Assembly (NCBI RefSeq): GCF_047948215.1
Contig: NC_134460.1
Coordinates: 13,327,501-13,391,500, forward strand
Direction of reading: 5' to 3'
Origin: Lycorma delicatula
Taxonomy: Eukaryota; Arthropoda; Insecta; Hemiptera; Fulgoridae
Length of the DNA: 64,000 bases
Below are positions 34,580 to 46,030 of this stretch, piece by piece. A program made the translations under genes and the position numbers. Under the pieces are notes generated by a model that ran no database searches, was not told the origin of the DNA, and saw only the letters and a list, made by a program, of their open reading frames with translations. How positions within the stretch are numbered: position 1 is the stretch's first letter; each line of letters starts with the position of its first letter.

Positions 34580-35425
34580 CTAAGCTAAAGGGGACGCACA
34601 CACAGACACGCATCTAGAAAACTGTTGTTATTGGGAATTTTACTGTCATTATTGGGAATGACGAATATAATTCTTTGGAAAAGCGACAATGATCCCATTT
34701 CGCATGTTTCTACATTTTCTTTATTTTACTTTCCCTGATATGTAGTTAGCGATAACTACATATTTTGTTAGACTTGACGTTTCATGATTCCGTACGATCA
34801 AAAAACATAATTTTAAAATAGAAATATTCCGGAAAGATGTACGTATTTATTTTGCCCATTTTTTTTGTATAATATATCCATACTGAATAGATCAATTCGA
34901 ATAAAATTTAATTCGACGATTTCTGTATACGGGATAGCTTTGCCATTTAAGTTTGGTAAAAATGGATCAAGAGGGCAGGAAGATTTCGAACCGTATAGTT
35001 CCGGATATCAAACTTTTACTCGAAGGATAGATAAATTTTTTTTTACGTACGGTTCGGTATTAACTATGTATTTTAATTCATACATCAATCCGATGTATAT
35101 ATTTGGAGTTCATTTATTTTTTTCGTTTTAAACTTAAAATTAATAATTGAACAGGATAGTGAGAGACGTTTGAAATTTTCGTTGTATATTACAACTGTAC
35201 GTATACTAACCAAGGTACGTGCATTTCCGCATACAAATTTCTTTACAGTATTTCTTTTCGATGTAAGTTTTCCTAGAATTCAAAAGTAGCAAAGATTTCA
35301 TTTAATAAGAGTAATCGGTTTGAAAAATTAAAAAAGGTAATTATTACTAATTGCTAATTGCTAAAAGTTGTGCTGTAACGCAAAATTCAATTATTATTAT
35401 TATTATTATTTGTTTTTCGTGTAAT
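34580..35425. other. Spacer, nothing recognised
   Basis: AT-rich, with an ATT run near 35391-35410. The 88-codon frame at 34865-35131 has no known motif. Confidence 0.5.
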
Positions 35426-35453
35426 TTGCTGCTTACTTTTTTTTTTTTTGTCT

Positions 35454-38438
35454 TCAGTCATTTGACTGGTTTGATGCAGCTCTCCAAGATTCCCTATCTA
35501 GTGCTAGTCGTTTCATTTCAGTATACCCTCTACATCCTACATCCCCAACAATTTGTTTTACATACTCCAAACGTGGCCTGCCTACACAATTTTTCCCTTC
35601 TACCTGTCCTTCCAATATTAAAGCGACTATTCCAGGATGCCTTAGTATGTGGCCTATAAGTCTGTTTCTTCTTTTAACTATATTTTTCCAAATGCTACTT
35701 TCTTCATATATTTGCCGCAATACCTCTTCATTTGTCACTTTATCCACCCATCTGATTTTTAACATTCTCCTATAGCACCACATTTCAAAAGCTTCTAATC
35801 TTTTCTTCTCAGATACTCCGATTGTCCAAGTTTCACTTCCATATAAAGCGACACTCCAAACATACACTTTCAAAAATCTTTTCCTGACATTTAAATTCAT
35901 TTTTGATGTAAACAAATTATATTTCTTACTGAAGGCTCGTTTAGCTTGTGCTATTCGGCATTTTATATCGCTCCTGCTTCGTCCATCTTTAGTAATTTTA
36001 CTTCCCAAATAACAAAATTCTTCTACCTCCATAATCTTTTCTCCTCCTATTTTCACATTCAGTGGTCCATCTTTGTTATTTCTACTACATTTCATTACTT
36101 TTGTTTTGTTCTTGTTTATTTTCATGCAATAGTTTTTGCGTAGGACTTCATCTATGCCGTTCATTGTTTCTTCTAAATCCTTTTTACTCTCGGCTAGAAT
36201 TACTATATCATCAGCAAATCGTAGCATCTTTATCTTTTCACCTTGTACTGTTACTCCGAATCTAAATTGTTCTTTAACATCATTAACTGCTAGTTCCATG
36301 TAAAGATTAAAAAGTAATGGCGATAGGGAACATCCTTGTCGGACTCCCTTTCTTATTAGGGCTTCTTTCTTATGTTCTTCAATTGTTATTGTTGCTGTTT
36401 GGTTCCTGTACATGTTAGCAATTGTTCTTCTATCTCTGTATTTGAACCCTAATTTTTTTAAAATGCTGAACATTTTATTCCAGTCTACGTTATCGAAAGC
36501 CTTTTCTAGGTCTATAAACGCCAAGTATGTTGGTTTGTTTTTCTTTAATCTTCCTTCTACTATTAATCTGAGGCCTAAAATTGCTTCCCTTGTCCCTATA
36601 CTTTTCCTGAAACCAAATTGGTCTTCTCCTAACACTTCTTCCACTCTCCTCTCAATTCTTCTGTATAAAATTCTAGTTAAGATTTTTGATGCATGACTAG
36701 TTAAACTAATTGTTCTGTATTCTTCACATTTATCTGCCCCTGCTTTCTTTGGTATCATAACTATAACACTTTTTTTGAAGTCTGATGGAAATTCCCCATT
36801 TACATAAATATTACACACCAGTTTGTATAATCTATCAATCGCTTCCTCACCTGCACTGCGCAGTAATTCTACAGGTATTCCGTCTATTCCAGGAGCCTTT
36901 CTGCCATTTAAATCTTTTAATGCTCTCTTAAATTCAGATCTCAGTATTGTTTCTCCCATTTCATCCTCCTCAACTTCCTCTTCTTCCTCTATAACACCAT
37001 TTTCTAATTCATTTCCTCCGTATAACTCTTCAATATATTCCACCCATCTATCGACTTTACCTTTCGTATTATATATTGGTGTACCATCTTTGTTTAACAC
37101 ATTATTACATTTTAATTTATGTACCCCAAAATTTTCCTTAACTTTCCTGTATGCTCCGTCTATTTTACCAATGTTCATTTCTCTTTCCACTTCTGAACAC
37201 TTTTCTTTAATCCACTCTTCTTTCGCCAGTTTGCACTTCCTGTTTATAGCATTTCTTAATTGCCGATAGTTCCTTTTACTTTCTTCATCACTAGCATTCT
37301 TATATTTTCTACGTTCATCCATCAGCTGCAATATATCGTCTGAAACCCAAGGTTTTCTACCAGTTCTCTTTATTCCGCCTAAGTTTGCTTCTGCTGATTT
37401 AAGAATTTCCTTTTTAACATTCTCCCATTCTTCTTCTACATTTTCTACCTTATCTTTTTTACTCAGACCTCTTGCGATGTCCTCCTCAAAAATCTTCTTT
37501 ACCTCCTCTTCCTCAAGCTTCTCTAAATTCCACCGATTCATCTGACACCTTTTCTTCAGGTTTTTAAACCCCAATCTACATTTCATTATCACCAAATTAT
37601 GGTCGCTATCAATGTCTGCTCCAGGGTAAGTTTTACAGTCAACGAGTTGATTTCTAAATCTTTGCTTAACCATGATATAATCTATCTGATACCTTGCAGT
37701 ATCGCCTGGCTTTTTCCAAGTGTATATTCTTCTATTATGATTTTTAAATTGGGTGTTGGCAATTACTAAATTATACTTCGTGCAAAACTCTATAAGTCGG
37801 TCCCCTCTTTCATTCCTTTTGCCCAGCCCGTATTCACCCACTATATTTCCTTCCTTGCCTTTTCCAATGCTTGCATTCCAATCTCCAACTATTATTAAAT
37901 TTTCATCTCCTTTTACGTGTTTAATTGCTTCATCAATCTCTTCGTATACACACTCTACCTCATCATCATCATGGGCGCTTGTAGGCATATAAACGTTAAC
38001 AATCGTTGTCGGTTTAGGTTTTGATTTTATCCTTATTACAATGATTCTATCGCTATGCGTTTTGAAATACTCCACTCTCCTCCCTATCTTCTTGTTCATC
38101 ACGAAACCTACTCCTGCCTGCCCATTATTTGACGCTGAGTTAATTACTCTAAAATCACCTGACCAAAAGTCGCCTTCCTCTTCCCACCGAACCTCACTAA
38201 TTCCTACTATATCCACATTCACCCTATCCATTTCCCTTTTTAAATTTTCTAGCCTACCAACCTTTTTTAAGCTTCTAACATTCCACGCTCCGACTCGTAG
38301 AATGTTATTTTTTAATTTTCTGGTGACCCCTTCCTTAGTAGTCCCCACCCGGAGATCCGAACGGGGGACTATTTTACCTCCGGAATATTTTACCAAGGAA
38401 GGCGCCTCCATTATTGTTATGTGAAAATGCAGAGCCAC
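35454..38438 (-). CDS. APE endonuclease-reverse transcriptase ORF (994 aa)
   Basis: A single polyprotein expected to nick target DNA and copy the element RNA into the nick. Residues 48-290 form an APE-type endonuclease with WNVRSL (N53), SEVRW (E82), VNVYMP (Y150), VGDWNA (D186, N188), QIDYI (D253) and DSDH (D279, H280), so all expected catalytic blocks are present. Residues 300-500 form a charged linker with an acidic run (EEEEEVEEDE). Residues 500-790 hold the reverse transcriptase: GRKAPGIDGIP, IDLEKAFDNV (D643), VRQGCSLSPLLFNLY and FADDI (catalytic D743, D744). The C-terminal part has LYGSETW, a GHILRHP block and GRPRLEYVKQI, as in RTE-like and 'craniofacial development protein 2-like' proteins. 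The first Met is used; a second in-frame Met is at residue 10. Clade assignment (RTE versus a relative) is not settled. Confidence 0.93.
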   Translation of the reverse strand: MALHFHITIMEAPSLVKYSGGKIVPRSDLRVGTTKEGVTRKLKNNILRVGAWNVRSLKKVGRLENLKREMDRVNVDIVGISEVRWEEEGDFWSGDFRVINSASNNGQAGVGFVMNKKIGRRVEYFKTHSDRIIVIRIKSKPKPTTIVNVYMPTSAHDDDEVECVYEEIDEAIKHVKGDENLIIVGDWNASIGKGKEGNIVGEYGLGKRNERGDRLIEFCTKYNLVIANTQFKNHNRRIYTWKKPGDTARYQIDYIMVKQRFRNQLVDCKTYPGADIDSDHNLVIMKCRLGFKNLKKRCQMNRWNLEKLEEEEVKKIFEEDIARGLSKKDKVENVEEEWENVKKEILKSAEANLGGIKRTGRKPWVSDDILQLMDERRKYKNASDEESKRNYRQLRNAINRKCKLAKEEWIKEKCSEVEREMNIGKIDGAYRKVKENFGVHKLKCNNVLNKDGTPIYNTKGKVDRWVEYIEELYGGNELENGVIEEEEEVEEDEMGETILRSEFKRALKDLNGRKAPGIDGIPVELLRSAGEEAIDRLYKLVCNIYVNGEFPSDFKKSVIVMIPKKAGADKCEEYRTISLTSHASKILTRILYRRIERRVEEVLGEDQFGFRKSIGTREAILGLRLIVEGRLKKNKPTYLAFIDLEKAFDNVDWNKMFSILKKLGFKYRDRRTIANMYRNQTATITIEEHKKEALIRKGVRQGCSLSPLLFNLYMELAVNDVKEQFRFGVTVQGEKIKMLRFADDIVILAESKKDLEETMNGIDEVLRKNYCMKINKNKTKVMKCSRNNKDGPLNVKIGGEKIMEVEEFCYLGSKITKDGRSRSDIKCRIAQAKRAFSKKYNLFTSKMNLNVRKRFLKVYVWSVALYGSETWTIGVSEKKRLEAFEMWCYRRMLKIRWVDKVTNEEVLRQIYEESSIWKNIVKRRNRLIGHILRHPGIVALILEGQVEGKNCVGRPRLEYVKQIVGDVGCRGYTEMKRLALDRESWRAASNQSND

Positions 38439-38715
38439 ATTTTCTTGGAAAAAAAAAGCAGCTGTAGTTTTCCATTGCTTTCAGCTGCGCAGTACTCAGA
38501 GGACTGAGTGATGTTGATACGGCCGTTTAAGTCGTCCTGACTCACGCCCCTAACAACTACTGAAAGAGCTGCTGCCCTCTTTCAGGAATCATTCCTTAGT
38601 CTGGCTCTCAACAGATACCTCTCCGATATGGTTGCACCTTCGGTCCAGCTACTCTGTATCCCTGAGCACTCAAGCCCCCTCACCAACGGCAAGGTCTCAT
38701 GATTCATAGAGGAGG
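38439..38715 (-). promoter_or_regulatory. 5' leader of LINE-1f copy G
   Basis: A 277-bp GC-richer segment between the target duplication and the first Met, present only in this copy because all others are 5'-truncated. In full-length LINEs this leader normally carries the internal promoter. No specific motif could be assigned by eye, so the promoter role is inferred from position. Confidence 0.55.
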
Positions 38716-38792
38716 TTGCTGCTTACATGAATTATATTTTAGTTATAATTGAAAATAATTATTTCACATAATTACGTAATCACGTAATAATT

Positions 38793-39225
38793 AAAAGATT
38801 TTTGAAAGTGTATGTTTGGAGTGTCGCTTTATATGGAAGTGAAACTCGGACGATCGGAGTATCTGAGAAGAAATTATTAGAAGCTTTTGAAATGCGGTGC
38901 TATAGGAGAATGTTAAACATCAGACGGGTGGATAAAGCGACAAATGAAGAGGTATTGCGGCAAATAGATGAAGAAAGAAGCATTTGGAAAAGAAGAGACA
39001 GAATTATAGGCCACATACTAAGGCATCCTGGAATAGTCGCTTTAATATTGGAAGGACAGGTAGAAGGGAAAAATTGTGTAGGCAGGCCACGTTTGGAGTA
39101 TGTAAAACAAATTGTTGGGGATGTAGGATGTAGAGGGTATACTGAAATGAAACGACTAGCACTAGATAGGGAATCTTGGAGAGCTGCATCAAACCAGTCA
39201 AATGACTGAAGACAAAAAAAAAAAA
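38793..39225 (+). mobile_element. LINE-1f copy H, 3' fragment
   Basis: The C-terminal 135 codons (open frame 38802-39209, VYVWSVALYGSET start) and poly-A tail. It is in frame but carries a 12-base deletion that removes four residues after SIWK. It lies head-to-head with copy G, 66 bp beyond that element's target duplication, giving about 430 bp of inverted similarity across the locus. No clear target duplication. Confidence 0.92.
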
Positions 39226-40239
39226 TATTTCACGTACAAAATAATGAAGTTTTTTTATATTTATAACCATTTACTAATTTTACCTTCTGACGTAATATTT
39301 GTTGTATAATAATTTAATTTGATTCATATATTTTCACATTACGGTACCTGGCAAAAAACCTTTCTTATTATTATTATTTTTTTCCTTTTTTATATTTGCT
39401 ATACACATTAATCACTTATCTAATACCGGTTTCGATAGAAAAACGTTATTCAGGTACGATTGATTTGTACTCATTTGTTTTTAATTTATCTCTGTTTGTA
39501 ATTTTGTACTTTTAAATAATCTCTTATACTCACGCGTAGTGATTTGTTTAAAATAAAATATAATTTACAGTTATTTTTATTTAATCATGATGAATAATTT
39601 ATTAGGGTTTAAAATTTATTACCGTTTAAAAATAGAGGAGGTTGATAAATATTATGAAAAAGGTGAGAATATTTTGTTTTAGATGAAGCTAACAATCAAG
39701 TAGATTAATTTACGGAGTTGGTGAATTTCTGAATGAGTGAAAGGAGTTTAATTATAAAAACCTTGACTTTTTTGTTATTTAATTTACTTTAGTTTTTGTT
39801 TGGCGTTTTTTATTACATGATAATAAAGAATATACTTTATAGATGTGAAATTGAAGGTTTTTGAATTATTTAAGTCTAAAAAAATAAATGAATAATAACA
39901 ATTTATTTCGGTAATATTTATTAATTATATCTGAACTATTGAAAAAAAATGTATCTTTTACTTGAATTCTATTTTTTTGTCAAAACTCGAAGAACGCTTC
40001 AAAAATTTATTTTTTAAATTTCCTAACCGATTTAATTTCTTTAGTGAATTTCTACTTTTAATATTTCACTAACCCTTGGAATTTACAAATCGTTAAAGAT
40101 ACATTCAATTTACATACTACGTGAAACTGATTCTGAGTTATTTCTTGAAAACCTTTTAAATTATTTATATAAAGCATAAATTAAGTAAAATCGTATCGAC
40201 AGGTTTTTCGGTACCGACACGATCTCGGGATTTTTTCGA
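39226..40239. other. Spacer, nothing recognised
   Basis: AT-rich intergenic sequence. No gene-like signal. Confidence 0.5.
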
Positions 40240-40518
40240 TACGACGGTCAGTCAAATATAAACCAAACATTTGCTTTCACCGGTCACGTTTTTCCAACAT
40301 TAGTGGGCTGACTTGGAAGGTTATTGAACGTGGAAATATGGAAAGAAATCCATCCACCTCGGCATTCGCCTCTCTCTGTTCAGGAGAGTCACATCAGAGA
40401 CAGAATTTCCATCGTCAGTTGCACAACGTATTATCGTGTAGTTCCTCACGAATCACTAGATTGCGAGCACAGTTTGTATTTATTAACGTAAAGTTAATAT
40501 ATCCTAACTTGTAACGTT

Positions 40519-41189
40519 AGGGATTAGAATTAGATGGGCCGTTAACAGAGGATTAGGGATTAGATGATTAGGGATTAGAATTAGGGATTAGATGGGCCGT
40601 TAACAGAGGTCAAATAGTAATTAATGGTCTTACACCAGAAAATCTCATAAACCGGTTGGGGTACAACAATGAGAACTGGGAATGGTTCCGCAGGTTCGCC
40701 GGGGAGGTCCTGCGGGCCAAAGAGGATGAAGACAGAAGAATGGGAGTATAAACAGTAGGGTAGGGCAGACAGTCACTCCATGGAGGGCCTGTACGCCTTG
40801 GTGTGCGGGTACCTCAGAAGGGGGTGAACTCCAGGGGAGTTTGAGTTTGGGTTAAAATAAAAGACCAAGTCCCGGGCGGGGTCGTCCCTGCGGGAGCCTA
40901 GGCTCTTTGTGGGGTCGGCGCTGTCGATTAGAGGCCAAAGGCGTAAAGACCGAGTCCCGGTTCCCTGCTGAGGCGCTGGGGGACGGCATAGCCGGACCTT
41001 GGCTCTAAAGCGGGGGATTAGAGGCAGGCAATGTAAAACAAAAGATCCGAGACCGGGGAGGCCAACCTGCCGTGCCGGACGTATACGGCGGGTGGGGGAC
41101 GCCTCCTTTGAGTGTAAAAGGACACTCTCCCCGACTGAGTATACTTAATTGGATATCCGGTCGGGGAGAGTAGGGGAAAAAAAAAAAAA
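40519..41189 (+). mobile_element. R1-like LINE 3' end with target duplication
   Basis: A GC-rich insertion with a 13-bp perfect direct repeat AACTTGTAACGTT (40506-40518 and 41190-41202). It carries the last codons of an R1-like ORF (reading ENWEWFRRFAGEVLRAKEDE before a TAA near 40750) and about 430 bp of 3' untranslated sequence, then poly-A. The same sequence occurs in reverse orientation at 60907-61510 and is nearly identical, so the family was recently active. The 5' junction (40519-40605) is scrambled: a 20-base block AGATGGGCCGTTAACAGAGG appears twice, separated by repeated ATTAGGGATT-like filler. Confidence 0.9.
41124..41171 (+). other. R1-like LINE 3' stem-loop
   Basis: The 12-base arm ACTCTCCCCGAC (41124-41135) is an exact reverse complement of 41160-41171. 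The loop contains TGAGTATACTTAATTGG. It sits just before the poly-A tail, where LINE reverse transcriptases of several clades recognise their own RNA. The recognition role is inferred. Confidence 0.75.
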
Positions 41190-41795
41190 AACTTGTAACG
41201 TTGTCACGTTGCCACGGCTAATAAATTTAAAAGAAGGCGTGAAGCTGTAGAAAACGGAGTATTTCAATAGAAGTACAAGGTTAAGTGTAACGGATGGTAA
41301 CATTCGATCGATCTGTAACCTCCTTGAAGATAATTGATGATGAAATTCCTTTTAGTTAGTCGCTTATTGCTGATGATCACAAAGCACCTTGTGTTCCACG
41401 TCTGTGCGAAGTGGTTTCAAGACGTTTGACCAAAAATAAAAAATAAGCTTAGCAGGAAATTTCGAGGGGAGGGAAATAATTTTTTTTGCATTTCGAATCC
41501 ATCACTGTTCTCCTGAATCGAAGTCGGGTTAGGATGGAGTGGCATAGGAACGAATAGCCTTGTCCTGTAAAGGCGTAAACTCTTCCCTCAACTGGAAATC
41601 TCCTCATAATAGTCTTTTGACTGTTTCTGTGAATCCTGTGTACTTCTGCCAGCACTTAATTCTCAAAATTCATTTTGGTTATGAGCAAAATGAAAGTCGA
41701 CTACAAGAACTAGCTGATGTGATTCTCCTTTACAACGACGCCAGGCCTCATAAGTCGTTAACAATCTACTACTGGGTCAAATTTACTGGGAAACC

Positions 41796-42589
41796 TTAGA
41801 CCACCCCCCCACCCCCGCCGTATGTTGGGATAAATATGTAGAACTTTCTTCAAATGAGTATTTGTAAATGTAGATTACTTTTAACTTATAATATCTTACG
41901 TTAAAAAATGATTCCAGTTTTATTAGTATAACAATCACATGGAAAAATAAATTATAGATCTGTAAACAGAACATCTGCTTCGTTTGATTTGATGAACAAT
42001 ATTCTATGCAGAAAGGTAATTGGATGAGGGTAAATAAGGTTTGTTGCAAAATATAACAAAAAAATGTAGGTCGCTTTCATGTAACAGAATATAAACGCAG
42101 TGTGATGTGTAAAATATTAAAATTTTATTGTTTAAACAAGTTAAAACTAACAGTGTGTAGTATGCCTGCGATATACGTATATATATGTAAATATTTACAA
42201 GCGGCAAAAAATTCAACGCAACATGTAATTGGGCATGGAATCAAGATAATTAGTAGAAATTAAAAAAAAATATCCGACTATTTAATATGTTTCAAAATAA
42301 TCTTAAAAATATTCTAGAATATTTTTACTTTTTTTTTTTTGTATAAAATAACTTTTTTTTTTTTATTCAACCGAAATTTAAACCATATGGTTGTACTCTT
42401 ATTAATTTTCAGCTCTTTTCCTATCTTCCGACGTATCAGCTAAAAAATTACGATACATTTTTTTTCTAACTCTAGCATAAATAAAACCTAACAGAAAAAG
42501 AATCTTAAAGTCTAGTTTCTCTCTTATTGTCATTTTTATTTAAGAAAGTATTTTTCAATATTTTAATGCAGGATCAGGTTGCAGACGTC
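41796..42589. other. Spacer, nothing recognised
   Basis: AT-rich intergenic sequence with a short C run at 41802-41815 and oligo-T runs near 42330-42365. Confidence 0.5.
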
Positions 42590-42600
42590 ATATAATCGTT

Positions 42601-44206
42601 TTTTTTTGTCTTCAGTCATTTGACTGGTTTGATGCAGCTCTCCAAGATTCCCTATCTAGGGCTAGTCGTTTCATTTCAGTATACCCTCTACATCCTACAT
42701 CACTAACAATTTCTTTTACATATTACAAACGTGGCCTGCCTACACAATTTTTCCCTTCTACCTGTCCTTCCAATATTAAAGCGACTATTCCAGGATGCCT
42801 TAGTATGTGGCCTATAACTCTGTCTCTTCTTTTAACTACATTTTTCGAAATGCTTCTTTCTTCATCTATTTACCGCAATACCTCTTCATTTGTCACTTTA
42901 TCCACCCGTCTGATTTTTAACATTCTCCTATAGCACCGCATTTCAAAAGCTTCTAATCTTTTCTTCTCAGATACTCGATCGTCCAAGTTTCACTTCCATA
43001 AAAAGCGACACTCCAAACATACACTTTCAAAAATCTTTTCCTGACATTTAAATTAATTTTTGATGTAAACAAATTGTATTTCTTACTGAAGGCTCGTTTA
43101 GCTTGTGCTATTCGGCATTTTATATCGCTCCTGCTTCGTCCATCTTTAGTAATTCTACTTCCCAAATAACAAAATTCTTCTACCTCCATAATCTTTTCTC
43201 CTCCTATTTTCACATTCAGTGAAAATCTTTGTTATTTCTACTACATTTCATTACTTTTGTTTTTTTCTTGTTTATTTTCATGCGATAGTTCTTGCGTAGG
43301 ACTTCATCTATGCCGTTCATTGTTTCTTCTAAATCCTTTTTACTCTCGGCTAGAATTACTATATCATCAGCAAATCGTAGCATCTTTATCTTTTCACCTT
43401 GTACTGTTACTCTGAATCTAAATTGTTCTTTAACATCATTAACTGCTAGTTCCATGTAAAGATTAAAAAGTAACGGAAATAGGGAACATCCTTGTCGGAC
43501 TCCCTTTCTTATTACGGCTTCTTTCTTATGTTCTTCAATTGTTACTGTTGCTCTTTGGATCCTGTACATGTTAGCAATTGTTCTTCTATATCTGTATTTG
43601 AACCCTAATTTTTTTAAAATGCTGATCATTTTATTCCAGTCTACGTTATCGAAAGCCTTTTCTAGGTCTATAAACGCCAAGTATGTCGGTTTGTTTTTCT
43701 TTAATCTTCCTTCTACTATTAATCTGAGGCCTAAAATTGCTTCCCTTGTCCATATACTTTTCCTGAAACCAAATTGGTCTTCTCCTAACACTTCTTCCAA
43801 TCTCCTCTCAATTCTTCTGTATAGAATTCTAGTTAAGATTTTTGATGCGTGACTAGTTAAACTAATTGTTCTGTATTCTTCACATTTATCTGCCCCTGCT
43901 TTCTTTGGTATCATAACTATAAGACTTTTTTTGAAGTCTGATGGAAATTCCCCATTTTCATAAATATTACACACCACTTTGTATCAATCGCTTCCTCACC
44001 TGCACTGCGCAGTAATTCTACAGGTATTCCGTCTATTCCAGGAGCCTTTCTGCCATTTAAATCTTTTAATGCTCTCTTAGATTCAGATCTCAGTATTGTT
44101 TCTCCCATTTCATCCTCCTCAACTTCCTCTTCTTCCTCTATAACACCATTTTCTAATTCATTTCCTCCGTATAACTCTTCAATATATTCCACCCATCTAT
44201 CGACTT
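42601..44206 (-). mobile_element. LINE-1f copy I, 5'-truncated, several lesions
   Basis: Minus-strand copy from the linker (VEYIEELYGGNELENGVIEE) to the 3' end. The protein is broken into frames 43917-44192, 43216-43977 and 42953-43213. Visible lesions are a 7-base deletion near 43982, a rearranged block near 43220, a one-base deletion near 42977 (SGVSEKK region), and a TAA for a glutamine codon near 42873. RT motifs persist in the middle frame. It is flanked by ATATAATCGTT (42590-42600) and ATATAACCGTT (44207-44217), an 11-bp duplication with one difference. It has more lesions than copies C, F or J, so it is likely older. Confidence 0.93.
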
Positions 44207-44217
44207 ATATAACCGTT

Positions 44218-45600
44218 AGGGAACGTTAAAATTCGTTATTTCTTGATGAATTTTATTTAAAATGAATCAGGCAGTCAAGACAAGTTGCTTTATAAGCAAC
44301 ATAAGTACATTTTATAATTATTATTACGTAATATAAAATTATATAATAATAATGTAATAATAACAATTACTTGTAATATAATTTAGTAAAAGTTTGATTG
44401 TAATTAATGTAGTTTAAATTGACCGCTGCAGCCGGAAATCAATATTTCAAATTTAAATATTTTGTACATTTAATTTGAAGTGGTTTGGAAAGTTTTATTA
44501 TCGTCTGGAAAATTATCCAGTTATCCTTTCATTGTAAATTCTTATTAAGAACTGCAAACCAAAAATTGCAGTATATTAAATTGTTTCATTATCCGTTATT
44601 GAATATAAAAATGATTTTTATAGTAAAGAAATTATGATTTTTTCTTTTATTTTATCCGCCTCAGTATTTCATGATTGATGTAGTATAAAGTAACTTAAGA
44701 TATAAGCGGGCAGTATTCATGTTTTATTTTGAAGTAATGCTATTTCATTATGTAGATATCCTCTGAGGTGAAATAAACGAAGATTTTCTCGCTTTTAAAA
44801 CTAATTATCTTTTTAATTTAGATAAGATTCAAATACGTCTAAAACGTTATTCCATTAAGGTAACCGCTTTGCATATCTTTTTTCATTATAAACCGGTTTT
44901 TTAGTCGTGGGTATAGTTTTCAGGAGTAATATGGTAATTATATGGTAATTCGGCTAATATTTATAGCCGTTTTCTTATTATATTGGATTTAATTTTTACT
45001 AATTTTATTTTTAATGCTTTGACAGTAAATCACGAAAAAGAATTGTTTCGTTACAAGTGGATGGTAAATACATTTTAAAATTTAAATACCTTTGCTTATA
45101 GTATGCTTTGTATTTTATGTTGTTTTAACTTTATTACTTTAATGCTTTGCTAAACGTCATTATAAATGTATGTAAATTTCTCTAAAAAGAACAGGTGAAT
45201 TTTTCGGCGGAATTGTAAAACAATCTTTTTTTACAAAAGTTGTTTTTTTTTTTTTTTAATTTTTATGGGTTGCTTATTGTTAATTATTTTATTTTAAGCT
45301 TCACGTGACTGCGTAAGTGCCGAACAGTTTTTCCTCAAGGTAAGATTTTCTTTAATAATTTTCTCTTTGGCTTTCTAAGAGTTCATTCAGGTTGTTTTTT
45401 TTCTTACCGGTTTTTCAAAAAAACGATGGACATTATTTGGTTTGATTTAACTAAAAAATGCCTACCGATTTCAGATAAAATCTTTTCTACGATGTAATTT
45501 CTTCGCTAATAATCGATTCAAAAACTCGTTTGCGTATGCGATTTGATAGTAAATAAACGGTTTGTGGTGTGACGTTTACGTTTGCTTTATTATTGAACGA
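44218..45600. other. Spacer, nothing recognised
   Basis: AT-rich intergenic sequence without a recognisable feature. Confidence 0.5.
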
Positions 45601-46030
45601 CGTTGATTGGCGGCGTATGGTAATGCTGAATTGACAATGATGGAGGAAAGCGGTGAATTCGTTACGAAGAGTCGTGTATCAACGTAATTACAATATAGTC
45701 TGACAGATTAAATTTAGTAGCGGAGAAATTGCATATGAGGGCTGGTGTGGCGGGTCAAGGATCGAGAGGGGTGGTTGTGAAGTCGGTATATAAATGTTCT
45801 GGCACACAAAATCGTATTTGGATTCTACCCACGGATACCACGTCTTCATTTGCAAGTCTGCGCTGCAATTCTCGGTCTGTTATTGCTCTCGTGCTCGGCC
45901 TTTCATCGGCTTTAATTCGATCCGCCTTTGTACCTAAAAGACGGATTAGGTTAGAAGTTGACCTTTTGTTTGATTTCCAATGTCGTGAAAGTAATAAAAC
46001 TGTTTTTCTATTATCTACCGACTAAAATTC
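45601..46030 (+). other. Unidentified 98-codon open frame
   Basis: The frame 45729-46025 (MHMRAGVAGQGSRGVVVKSV...) lies in a segment richer in G and C than its flanks. No motif recognised. The next bases return to AT-rich spacer. It may be a chance frame or a decayed element. Confidence 0.25.

Larger units (their letters stand above)
35437..38715 (-). mobile_element. LINE-1f copy G, full-length
   Basis: The master-type copy for the window: a 3,279-bp minus-strand element. From its 5' end it has a GC-richer untranslated leader (38439-38715), one ORF (35454-38438), and a very short 3' end in which the stop codon lies within TGACTGAAGAC, followed by poly-A. It is flanked by a perfect 11-bp direct repeat TTGCTGCTTAC (35426-35436 and 38716-38726), the target duplication of target-primed insertion. 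An open ORF, a leader and a perfect duplication suggest a young and possibly active element. The 5' end as defined by the duplication is the best estimate of the family's true length. Confidence 0.95.
40240..41795 (+). pseudogene. mariner-like transposon relic split by LINE
   Basis: At 40249-40270 there is GTCAGTCAAATATAAACC, which resembles the terminal repeat of a mariner lineage. At the other end, within the frame 41560-41799, the text LQELADVILLYNDARPHKS matches the third catalytic block of mariner-like transposases (usual form LLHDNARPH). Between them lies an R1-like LINE insertion (40519-41189). The transposase middle is too decayed to read, and the far terminal repeat was not found. 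Joining these ends as one element is inference. Confidence 0.45.

Noticed and set aside
35351..38424. Plus-strand open frames inside LINE copy G (for example 36823-37269)
   Set aside because: They are antisense shadows of the intact 994-codon ORF, rich in S, F and L. The same shadows recur antisense to every other copy.
38439..38715. Independent GC-rich host promoter
   Set aside because: It lies within the target duplication of the full-length LINE and directly precedes its ORF, so it is the element's leader.
40519..40600. Telomeric TTAGG-type repeat
   Set aside because: TTAGGG words are present but with irregular spacing (ATTAGGGATTAGA), only at the LINE 5' junction, and flanked by ordinary intergenic DNA.
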